Assembly: GCA_013334545.1 (NCBI GenBank)
Contig: JAAXXJ010000110.1
Span: forward strand, 1 to 8,651
Direction: 5' to 3'
Length of the DNA: 8,651 nucleotides
DNA from: Nitrospirota bacterium
GTDB lineage: Bacteria > Nitrospirota > UBA9217
The translations under genes were made by a program, and so were the position numbers. Within the stretch, counting starts at the first letter, position 1. Each line of letters begins with the position of its first letter. Positions 1-5,787 of this stretch are shown here, one piece after another. The notes beneath the pieces are model-generated. The model ran no database searches and was not told the origin of the DNA. It saw only the letters and a program-made list of their open reading frames with translations.

Positions 1-1164
1 CTGGTTCTTGAACTCACGGATAGATAGCAGGGCATCAGCGCCGGAAACGGGATCGCCCGGCTTGAACTCGCCCGTAGCCTTGTCAGCCTCCAGGAAGTTC
101 CGCGAGGTCACGGTCATGACCGCGCTGAAAAAATACTGGTCGTTCCGCACATCGGGGAACGGCGAGGTTGCGCCGAGGAACTTTGTGGCAAGCTTCTCAT
201 CGCCCGACACCTTGATCAGGATGTCCTCGAGCATCACGGCGAACTCGCCTTTGGTAATGCGCTTATTCGGCTCGAACGTGTGGTTCGGGCCCGCCTCGAG
301 ACCGCGGACCTGGAGCTTCAGGATCGTCTCAATGCTCGCCTTGAGCCAGTTGTCCTTGATATCCGTCGCGGCCTCCATCTTCACCGTCTTGTCGGGGGAG
401 AACTGCGTCGATGACTCCGGCGGTGCCTTGAACGTCGTGTCGTAGGTCTTGGGCCCGCGCTTGGTAAAGAGCTTCTCCAAGTTCAATTCCTGATCGAAGA
501 GTGCGGCGACATCTGCCCGGTCGATCTTGTCGATCAGGGCGATCTTCTTGCCGATCTCGGTGCCCGGCGCGGCGCGCTGGATCTTCTGGATCAAAGCCCA
601 TTCGGCATTGGCCTCGCCCGTGAAGTCCTTGTTCAGGTCCAGGACGGTGCGGAACATACCCGCGGCCTTGTCGAAATCGAGGTCGACCTTGTAGGCCATA
701 CCCATGTAGTAGTGAAGCCGGGCATTGTTCGGTTCCTTTGCATTTGCGGTCTTGAACTCGCTTTCGGCATCCTTGATCAGGCCCTTCGCCTTACCCGGCT
801 CCTTGACCATCTGGAGACCGTAGAGGCGGATCATGCCGATCCGGGCCTCAATGCCTTTTGTTTCATTGCTCTTGGCCTTCTCCATATTCTCGAAAGCGGC
901 CTTGAAGTCGCCTTTCTGACCAAGAACGAGGCCCTTCCCGATGTAGCCGAGCGGCGACTTGGGGTCAAGGTCGACAGCCCGCTGGAATTCCCGCATTGCG
1001 TCATCAAACTGCTCTTTTGCAAAGAACTTGAGCCCCTGGTTGTAATGGTACTCAGGCGTGTCCAGTACCGAAGTTGGCGGTGCTGCCTTGGGGCCGCATC
1101 CCACGGCTACGAGGGCAACGATCACGATCATCAGTGTCATGAGCCGATTCATATGGGTAAACAT
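1..1164 (-). CDS. TPR and SLH-domain lipoprotein, C-terminus beyond the left edge
   Basis: The minus-strand frame is open for 388 codons from the ATG at 1164 to the window edge, with no stop, so the C-terminus is missing. Residues 5-22 form a lipoprotein signal ending in AVGC, with Cys23 as the lipidated residue; the -3 Ala is not the most canonical. TPR-like helical pairs follow at about 37-70, 71-104 and 149-182 (for example the AMREFQRAVDLDP type pattern). The last third holds two S-layer-homology-like repeats, about 265-322 (TFEPNKRITKGEFAVML) and 332-382 (FPDV near the start, FKPGDPVSGADALL near the end). A GGAGG six bases upstream fixes this ATG over the Met at codon 5. It lies 88 bp downstream of the LPP20-domain gene on the same strand and is probably co-transcribed with it. 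Likely role (inferred): an envelope lipoprotein that binds peptidoglycan or wall polymer through SLH and partners through TPR. The exact function is unknown. Confidence 0.88.
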   Translation of the reverse strand, partial: MFTHMNRLMTLMIVIVALVAVGCGPKAAPPTSVLDTPEYHYNQGLKFFAKEQFDDAMREFQRAVDLDPKSPLGYIGKGLVLGQKGDFKAAFENMEKAKSNETKGIEARIGMIRLYGLQMVKEPGKAKGLIKDAESEFKTANAKEPNNARLHYYMGMAYKVDLDFDKAAGMFRTVLDLNKDFTGEANAEWALIQKIQRAAPGTEIGKKIALIDKIDRADVAALFDQELNLEKLFTKRGPKTYDTTFKAPPESSTQFSPDKTVKMEAATDIKDNWLKASIETILKLQVRGLEAGPNHTFEPNKRITKGEFAVMLEDILIKVSGDEKLATKFLGATSPFPDVRNDQYFFSAVMTVTSRNFLEADKATGEFKPGDPVSGADALLSIREFKNQ

Positions 1165-1170
1165 GCCGAA

Positions 1171-1175
1171 CCTCC
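1171..1175 (-). promoter_or_regulatory. Ribosome-binding site of the TPR/SLH lipoprotein
   Basis: On the minus strand this reads GGAGG, six bases before the ATG at 1164. It supports that ATG rather than the in-frame ATG four codons later at 1152. Confidence 0.8.
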
Positions 1176-1198
1176 GTTCGTGTATATTTTCCTTCCTC

Positions 1199-1214
1199 AT
1201 CTACAGATCTACAG
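1199..1214. repeat. Perfect tandem duplication of an 8-mer (ATCTACAG twice)
   Basis: ATCTACAG is repeated head to tail in the 88-bp gap between the LPP20-domain gene and the TPR/SLH lipoprotein gene. The rest of the gap holds no gene, no clear promoter and no terminator. This fits read-through from one gene to the next. The repeat may be a chance duplication. Confidence 0.5.
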
Positions 1215-1252
1215 GGCTACTCTATCGCGAGAGAATGCCGTAGTGTGAGCTC

Positions 1253-2107
1253 TTAATCAACCAGGATGATCACTTTGCATTTCTCCAGGAAACTCAGGTT
1301 CTGTGCCGCGCCGTGGATCGTGCCTGCGTCGGCGTTGGAGATCACCACATCGACCCGCGCATCGCCTGAGGCCTTGATGGCCTTCACGAGGAGCGGCTTG
1401 TCGGTGACCCGGGGGTTCTGCTGCGCCTGCAGCGGATCCTTCAGGTAACCAGCCATGCCTTCGCGGACGGCCCAGTCGCGGTTTATCCATGCCGAACCAT
1501 AGACCTCCTTGCCATCCTCGTTCAGGATCTTGGGTGCCATAGCCGGCCTGACGCCGAGCCCGCGGGCATCAACGATAAGCCCGGTAAATGCTTGGCCGGT
1601 ACCGCCGGATGTCGCACCAATGCCCGTCGGCTGCACCGGCGGGGTTTTGGGGAGCAGCGAATCAGCGAGCGCGCCGGTCAGTTTCATTCCCACGGTGACC
1701 TCGACTGAGCCATCGGACATATATTTCTTGTCCATGACCATCGCTCCCTGCACGAACCCGCTGACCTGGGTGCGGATCAGATCGCTCGTGACCATGAAGT
1801 TCTCCACCGTCGTTGTCGAGTCGACACGGACGCCCTTCACTGCCTCAAGCAGGTTCCGGTACGCAACGACCTGCGCTGCGCGCTCTGCCATGGCACGGGC
1901 CTGTGCCGCGTTTGCCGGTTGTGCCGGAGGCGCTCCGATACCTACCGCGGTGATCACTCCGGTTGTCCAGTCGATCTTGCCGGACGATCCAACCGACGTC
2001 TCCACATCCTTTACCGTGCCCACGAGCTGGGCAAAGGCGTTGCTGCCCAGCAAAATCATGCCAACCACAACCAGTAATACAAATAAAACGTTCTTTCCGC
2101 GACGCAT
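1253..2107 (-). CDS. Secreted LPP20-domain protein with an extra C-terminal domain
   Basis: A 284-residue protein. Residues 1-26 are a typical Sec signal peptide (basic start, hydrophobic core VLFVLLVVVGMILLG, cleavage at AFA|Q). There is no lipobox Cys, so this is a soluble or outer-membrane-associated periplasmic protein and not a lipoprotein. Residues about 44-144 match the LPP20 pattern: a run of Ala/Arg-rich helix (ARAMAERAAQVVAYRNLLEA), then VRVDSTTTV, then VSGFVQGA and a strand ending SVEVTVGM. LPP20 domains occur in FlgP-type and other outer-membrane proteins. Residues about 170-284 form a second, alpha/beta-looking domain (GLIVDARGLGVRPAMAP at its start, KCKVIILVD at its end) that I cannot name. 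AAGGAGG six bases before the ATG fixes the start. It is the first gene of a unit with the downstream TPR/SLH lipoprotein, behind a long leader. A flagellar or envelope-assembly role is possible but not shown. Confidence 0.9.
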   Translation of the reverse strand: MRRGKNVLFVLLVVVGMILLGSNAFAQLVGTVKDVETSVGSSGKIDWTTGVITAVGIGAPPAQPANAAQARAMAERAAQVVAYRNLLEAVKGVRVDSTTTVENFMVTSDLIRTQVSGFVQGAMVMDKKYMSDGSVEVTVGMKLTGALADSLLPKTPPVQPTGIGATSGGTGQAFTGLIVDARGLGVRPAMAPKILNEDGKEVYGSAWINRDWAVREGMAGYLKDPLQAQQNPRVTDKPLLVKAIKASGDARVDVVISNADAGTIHGAAQNLSFLEKCKVIILVD

Positions 2108-2362
2108 GATATACCTCCTTCGGGATTAGCAAAAGTATATAAATATATTTATCGAAGACCAGGAAATGCTAATGACCTTCTGCCGATCGGCAAGACAGCT
2201 ATAGTGCTCACCTCCCCCTTGAACGACGATCTTTTATCGATTATGGTATAGGATTTCACAGAAAGCAGTGCAAGTCAAGGTACAATTCACCTTAATAATC
2301 ACCTTACGCTGACCGGGGAACACGGCGCGGTATTGTGGCCAGACAGGATATCAAAGAACTGA
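2108..2362 (-). promoter_or_regulatory. Long 5' leader of the LPP20-domain gene with alternative hairpins
   Basis: About 255 nt lie between the predicted transcription start (near 2362) and the ATG at 2107, with no convincing gene inside. In mRNA sense it holds a direct repeat TAAGGTGA (2299-2306 and 2287-2294), a weaker second promoter-like pair (TTGCAC at 2268-2273, 17 bp, TATACC at 2245-2250) and the 12-bp palindrome TGCCGATCGGCA (2181-2192). It also holds a 14-bp palindrome ATAAATATATTTAT (2139-2152) flanked by the 7-bp inverted repeat ATTAGCA/TGCTAAT (2167-2173 and 2125-2131). CTTCG (2153-2157) can pair with CGAAG (2118-2122), which overlaps the AAGGAGG ribosome site. The two pairings interlock, so they would exclude each other. 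It does not match any riboswitch consensus that I can recall. Confidence 0.5.
2114..2120 (-). promoter_or_regulatory. Strong ribosome-binding site of the LPP20-domain gene
   Basis: Reads AAGGAGG on the minus strand, six bases before the ATG at 2107. Its 5' half can pair with CTTCG in the leader, so access to it may be controlled. Confidence 0.85.
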
Positions 2363-2368
2363 CGTGAA

Positions 2369-2397
2369 ACTATACCTGAGCCTGCAAGTATTGTCAA
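2369..2397 (-). promoter_or_regulatory. Near-consensus sigma-70-type promoter for the LPP20/TPR-SLH unit
   Basis: On the minus strand: TTGACA (2397-2392), 17-bp spacer, TATAGT (2374-2369). The -35 is perfect and the -10 matches five of six bases. The expected start of transcription is near 2362. It lies about 65 bp past the cobO stop, so the LPP20 and TPR/SLH genes need not depend on the SOD-cobO promoter. Confidence 0.75.
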
Positions 2398-2461
2398 GAT
2401 AATCAAGAGGATACCTTGCTGAGCAGCGAGAAAACCGCGGGCAAAAAATGAAGCTGACCTG

Positions 2462-2992
2462 TCAGAAGTCGATGCCCTTCTGGGCCGCAACCCCGGCATC
2501 ATAGGGATGCTTCAGTGAACGCATTTCCGTGACTATGTCTGCCATGGCGATAAGGTCGGGATGAGCATTTCTGCCTGTAAGAATCACATGCAGTTTCTTC
2601 GGCTTGTTCTTGAGGTTCTCAAGAAGCTCTTCCCGGTCGATAAGCCCGAGGTCCACTGCAACATTGATCTCATCAAGGATTACAATGTCCCAGTAACCCG
2701 ACGATATCCGTTGCCGGGCCAGGTCAAAGGCATCTTCGGCAGCTTTCTTGTGGTCCGGCAGGGGGACCGTATGCCCCGGAATGTTTACGAACCCTCTGCC
2801 CGTGGTGATCATCTCGAATCCCGGTTTGAGCAGCTCTGCAGCGCGTTCTTCCCCGCTATCCGTCGGGCTTTTCACGAACTGGATCATGGACACATGCATG
2901 TTATGTCCGCATGCGCGAAGCGCCGTGCCGAGCGCCGCAGAGGTCTTGCCTTTGCCGTCGCCGGTATAAACGATAATCAGGCCCTTCGGCAT
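2462..2992 (-). CDS. cobO: Cob(I)alamin (corrinoid) adenosyltransferase, CobA/CobO/BtuR family
   Basis: Transfers the 5'-deoxyadenosyl group of ATP to the cobalt of a reduced cob(I) corrinoid, making adenosylcobalamin or its precursor, in the cytoplasm. The 176-residue protein has the family's modified P-loop GDGKGKTS at 11-18, a Walker-B-like VILDEINVAVDLGLI at about 104-118, and the C-terminal series HVILTGRNAHPDLI, ADIVTEM, KHPYDAGVAAQKGIDF, all hallmarks of this family. Length is normal for forms lacking the long N-terminal helix of Salmonella CobA. I place the start at the ATG at 2992, which overlaps the SOD stop as TGATG; a GTG one codon upstream (2995) is also in frame. There is no clear ribosome site, so translation is probably coupled to SOD. 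No other cobalamin gene is in the window, so biosynthesis versus salvage cannot be told. Confidence 0.96.
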   Translation of the reverse strand: MPKGLIIVYTGDGKGKTSAALGTALRACGHNMHVSMIQFVKSPTDSGEERAAELLKPGFEMITTGRGFVNIPGHTVPLPDHKKAAEDAFDLARQRISSGYWDIVILDEINVAVDLGLIDREELLENLKNKPKKLHVILTGRNAHPDLIAMADIVTEMRSLKHPYDAGVAAQKGIDF

Positions 2993-3570
2993 CACTTGAC
3001 GCGCGATTCAGCTGCCTGCCAGTTGATATTGGCAAAGAACGCCTCGATGTAGTCGGCCCGCTTCAACTGATAGTCGGTGAAATATGCATGCTCAAAAACA
3101 TCCATGATCAGGATTGGGGCACATCCGGCAAGATGGGCCACATCATGCTCATTGATCCAGGAATTGAACAGCCGGTGACCGGCCTCGTCATGGTAAAGGA
3201 CCACCCATCCGATTCCCCGCATCGTGCCGCAAGCCTTGAAGTCCTTTTCCCACGCATCGATACTGCCAAACTGCGTTTCAATCCTTTTTGCCAGTTTTCC
3301 CGACTTGTCGATGCCGCCGCTCCCCTTGAGGTTCTCGAAGTAGAGCTCATGGAGCCGCATGCCGTTGAATTCCCACCCGAAGCGGCGCTTCAGCTCTGCG
3401 AACTCGGGTGTCCCCGTCTTTCCCTCCATCAGCATCTGCGCGAGCGTGTCGGCGACCTTGTTGGTGTTCGTTACATATCCCTGATACAAGGTAAAGTGGT
3501 TCTTGAGCAGCGTTTCGCTGAATCCCTTCAGTCCGACCAATGGGCTGTAATCTTTTGCAGTGTACGGCAT
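2992..3570 (-). CDS. sodB: Fe/Mn-family superoxide dismutase
   Basis: Dismutates superoxide to oxygen and hydrogen peroxide; no signal peptide is seen, so it acts in the cytoplasm. The 192-residue protein shows the family's metal ligands: His25 (in KNHFTLYQGYV), His74 (in RLHELYF), Asp157 and His161 (in the DVFEHAY signature), plus the conserved GWVVLYHD strand. The usual HYGKHH stretch of the first helix is replaced by HFTLYQ, with one residue fewer between the ligand His and the gateway Tyr32. The second-sphere position that is Gln in E. coli SodA is probably His142 (NEHD), as in some iron SODs; this suggests iron but does not prove it, so the symbol is provisional. The frame extends upstream to 3630, but AGGAGG five bases before the ATG at 3570 decides the start. 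First gene of a unit with cobO. Confidence 0.96.
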   Translation of the reverse strand: MPYTAKDYSPLVGLKGFSETLLKNHFTLYQGYVTNTNKVADTLAQMLMEGKTGTPEFAELKRRFGWEFNGMRLHELYFENLKGSGGIDKSGKLAKRIETQFGSIDAWEKDFKACGTMRGIGWVVLYHDEAGHRLFNSWINEHDVAHLAGCAPILIMDVFEHAYFTDYQLKRADYIEAFFANINWQAAESRVK

Positions 3571-3575
3571 GGTGT

Positions 3576-3581
3576 CCTCCT
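3576..3581 (-). promoter_or_regulatory. Ribosome-binding site that sets the SOD start
   Basis: Reads AGGAGG on the minus strand, five bases before the ATG at 3570. The 20 extra in-frame codons upstream lack a comparable site and do not resemble an SOD N-terminus. Confidence 0.88.
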
Positions 3582-3620
3582 GTTTACAGTACGAGAATGA
3601 ATTGATATCACTTATTTGTA

Positions 3621-3649
3621 AGCATAGCATCTCCTCTGATAAAATTCAA
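3621..3649 (-). promoter_or_regulatory. Predicted promoter of the SOD-cobO unit (extended -10)
   Basis: On the minus strand: TTGAAT (3649-3644), 17-bp spacer ending in TGC, then TATGCT (3626-3621). The TGn before the -10 makes an extended -10 element and offsets the imperfect hexamers. The expected start of transcription is near 3614, giving a leader of about 44 nt that contains the palindrome TGATATCA (3603-3610). I see no clear Fur or OxyR box. Confidence 0.6.
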
Positions 3650-3696
3650 GAGCGGCCCTCTTCACGATGAGGCCGATCAGGAAGAACGACACGATT

Positions 3697-3725
3697 TTGC
3701 ATTTCCTGCATCGACATTGTATAAT
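3697..3725 (+). promoter_or_regulatory. Promoter of the PBP1A gene, placed for a leaderless mRNA
   Basis: TTGCAT (3697-3702), 17-bp spacer, perfect TATAAT (3720-3725). Only six bases separate the -10 from the ATG at 3732, so the A of the start codon falls at the normal +1 position. It is back to back with the SOD promoter, with 47 bp between the two -35 boxes. Confidence 0.7.
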
Positions 3726-3731
3726 GCCGTC

Positions 3732-5741
3732 ATGAAAGCAAAGTCGTTCCTTACCTATGCCTTCCTTGCGTTTATGGCAGTCCTTATCGGCAGTCTGGTG
3801 GGTTATGTCCTGTATTCTGCCTGGGACCTTCCTGAGGTCCAGGCCCTTGAACATTTCAAGCCGAGCATCACCACCCGCGTCTATTCCGACTCGAACCAGC
3901 TCCTAGCGGAGTTCTTCGTCGAGAACCGCACGCCCGTAGAGCTTTCCAGCGTGCCGGATGTGCTCATCAAAGCGCTCATCGCCACTGAGGATACGAGGTT
4001 CTATTCCCACAGTGGCCTTGATTACCGTGGTATCGCGCGGGCGTTCGTGCGGAACGTACGGGGAGGAAAGATCCTCGAGGGCGGCAGTACCTTAACCCAG
4101 CAGCTCGCGAAAGTCCTTTTCCTGACCCCCGAACGAAGCTACCTGCGCAAGCTTAAGGAAATGACGCTGGCCCTCAAGATCGAACAGCGGTATACGAAGC
4201 AGGAGATCCTCACACTCTATCTGAACCAGATCTACTTCGGAAGCGGCGCCTACGGCATCGAGGCGGCAGCGCAGACCTATTTCGGGAAACCGGCCCGCGA
4301 CCTCAACCTTGCGGAATGCGCGCTCCTCGCGGGCATCCCCCGTTCACCGAAATATTACTCGCCCTTCAGATCGCATGAGAACGCGCTGGCCAGACGAAAG
4401 CACGTCTTAGACCGGCTGGTCAAAACAACGGCCATTGCTCCGGCACAGGCCGAAGAGGCAAATCAAGCACCGCTACCTACCCAGCCGACCATCCAGCACA
4501 AGGGTCCTGCGCCGGCCCCCTATTTCGTGGAATATATCCGTCAGAAGGTCGAGGAGCGATTCGGTTCCAGCATCCTATATTCCGGCGGCCTGAACATCTA
4601 TACCAGCATCAACAGCACCCTCCAAGGTTATGCGGAACGCTCCCTGCTGGCCGGCCTGGAGAGAATTGATGCGAAGCTCGACCGGAAGCACAGCGGCAAG
4701 CAGCCCCTCCAGGCGGCCATCATCGCCATTGAACCCTCGACGGGCCATATCCGAGCCATGGTGGGCGGCCGGGATTTCAACGAGAGCCAGTTCAATCGCG
4801 CCTGGCAGGCGCTGCGCCAGCCGGGTTCGGCGTTCAAGCCCATAGTGTACGCAGCTGCGCTCGACCGGGGATATAGCGCAGCGGACCTCTTGAGCGATAC
4901 CCCTATGAGCATCAAGGTCGACAGCAAGAAGACCTGGACGCCGGAGAACTTCACGAAGACCTACCAAGGGGACGTGACCCTCAGGAAAGCGCTGGCCCAG
5001 TCCCTCAATGTTCCCACCGTGCGGATGCTCTCGAAGATCGGAATTGACGAGACCATACGTTTTGCCCGTTCCTTGGGTATCAGGAGCCCGTTGAGACCGG
5101 TTCTCCCTCTCGCCCTGGGGAGTTCTGACGTAACACTCCTGGAACTCACCGCTGCCTATGCCGTCTTTGCCAACAGCGGCGTGAGACGGGATCCGGTCGC
5201 CATCCTGCTGATCACCGATAGCAGCGGCAGGGTCCTCTATGCAAGCGATTCGATGCCGGTGCAGGCCGTGAAGCCGGAAACCGCTTATCTTGTCACGAAT
5301 CTGCTTAAAGGCGTCATCGACCGCGGCACCGGATGGAAAGCGCGTGAACTCGGCAGGCCGGTAGCCGGCAAGACCGGCACGACGAACGATTACCGTGATG
5401 CATGGTTCATCGGGTATACGCCTACACTGGTATCAGGTGTGTGGGTCGGCTATGATGACCAGCGGAGCCTGGGGCCTAAGGCGACCGGCTCCCGTGCCGC
5501 CCTGCCCATGTGGCTCGAATTCATGAAATATGCCCATCAGGGCCAGGAGCCGGTTGACTTCAGCGCGCCGGACAGCATCATCTATCGGAGCATCGATCCC
5601 CGGACCGGCCTTCTGAGCACCGAGCAGTGCAGAAGCTCGCTTCGCGAAGCGTTCCTCCCGGGCACGGAACCTCGAAAATACTGCGAAGAACAGGGAGCCC
5701 TGGACGACGAACCATCGATCCAGGACGAAGCCCCTGAATAA
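3732..5741 (+). CDS. mrcA: Bifunctional class A penicillin-binding protein (PBP1A family)
   Basis: Polymerises lipid II into glycan strands and cross-links the peptides, anchored in the inner membrane and acting in the periplasm. The 669-residue protein has one N-terminal membrane segment (about 7-29). Its GT51 transglycosylase domain has Glu86 in TEDTRFYSHSG, GGSTLTQQ at 117-124, the RKLKE motif with a likely second Glu at 143, and YLNQIYFGSGAYGIEAAA at 163-180. The transpeptidase domain has the catalytic SAFK at 366-369, SLN at 424-426 and KTGT at 547-550. All key residues are present, so both activities are expected. It lacks the long insert of E. coli PBP1A and is therefore shorter. The tail is acidic, with two Cys. 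The ATG at 3732 has no Shine-Dalgarno and sits at the expected +1 of its promoter; a TTG five codons upstream would lie partly inside the -10 box. It is divergent from SOD and only 46 bp precede the GGDEF gene. Confidence 0.97.
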   Translation: MKAKSFLTYAFLAFMAVLIGSLVGYVLYSAWDLPEVQALEHFKPSITTRVYSDSNQLLAEFFVENRTPVELSSVPDVLIKALIATEDTRFYSHSGLDYRGIARAFVRNVRGGKILEGGSTLTQQLAKVLFLTPERSYLRKLKEMTLALKIEQRYTKQEILTLYLNQIYFGSGAYGIEAAAQTYFGKPARDLNLAECALLAGIPRSPKYYSPFRSHENALARRKHVLDRLVKTTAIAPAQAEEANQAPLPTQPTIQHKGPAPAPYFVEYIRQKVEERFGSSILYSGGLNIYTSINSTLQGYAERSLLAGLERIDAKLDRKHSGKQPLQAAIIAIEPSTGHIRAMVGGRDFNESQFNRAWQALRQPGSAFKPIVYAAALDRGYSAADLLSDTPMSIKVDSKKTWTPENFTKTYQGDVTLRKALAQSLNVPTVRMLSKIGIDETIRFARSLGIRSPLRPVLPLALGSSDVTLLELTAAYAVFANSGVRRDPVAILLITDSSGRVLYASDSMPVQAVKPETAYLVTNLLKGVIDRGTGWKARELGRPVAGKTGTTNDYRDAWFIGYTPTLVSGVWVGYDDQRSLGPKATGSRAALPMWLEFMKYAHQGQEPVDFSAPDSIIYRSIDPRTGLLSTEQCRSSLREAFLPGTEPRKYCEEQGALDDEPSIQDEAPE

Positions 5742-5752
5742 TCAAGATTTGT

Positions 5753-5781
5753 TTGACAAGCATGGGATTGTTTGTTAATCT
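5753..5781 (+). promoter_or_regulatory. Promoter of the GGDEF gene, also placed for a leaderless mRNA
   Basis: Perfect TTGACA (5753-5758), 17-bp spacer, TAATCT (5776-5781), which fits the TAnnnT core. Six bases separate the -10 from the GTG at 5788, the same geometry as at the PBP1A gene. It starts 11 bp after the PBP1A stop codon, and no terminator hairpin lies between. Confidence 0.65.
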
Positions 5782-5787
5782 CTAGCC

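Noticed and set aside
8..445. Plus-strand open frame of 145 codons at the left edge
   Set aside because: Antisense to the TPR/SLH lipoprotein, whose minus-strand frame is open across the whole stretch with clear domains; the plus frame has no recognisable protein or ribosome site.
712..1248. Plus-strand open frame of 178 codons
   Set aside because: Mirror of the same lipoprotein gene and its upstream gap; no domain and no start signal.
1509..2129. Plus-strand open frame of 206 codons
   Set aside because: Antisense to the LPP20-domain gene, which has a signal peptide, strong ribosome site and family match.
2180..2200. Sigma-28 style -10 (GCCGAT) before the LPP20-domain gene
   Set aside because: The match is explained by the palindrome TGCCGATCGGCA, the -10 is incomplete and no TAAA-type -35 lies at the right distance.
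2154..2216. Short leader peptide frame starting GTG within GGGGGAGGTGAGC
   Set aside because: The purine-rich tract runs directly into the GTG with no spacing, and the 20-codon product has no telling pattern.
2440..2475. Possible terminator after cobO (CTGA, CAGG, TCAG, followed by a T6 run)
   Set aside because: The stem is only four pairs and is separated from the T-run by several bases; too weak to call.
2299..2502. Minus-strand 67-codon frame between cobO and the LPP20-domain gene
   Set aside because: It starts inside cobO, spans the strong promoter at 2369-2397, and shows no ribosome site or protein-like pattern.
3612..3854. Minus-strand 80-codon frame across the SOD/PBP1A divergent promoters
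   Set aside because: Covers both promoters and the PBP1A N-terminus; no family likeness.
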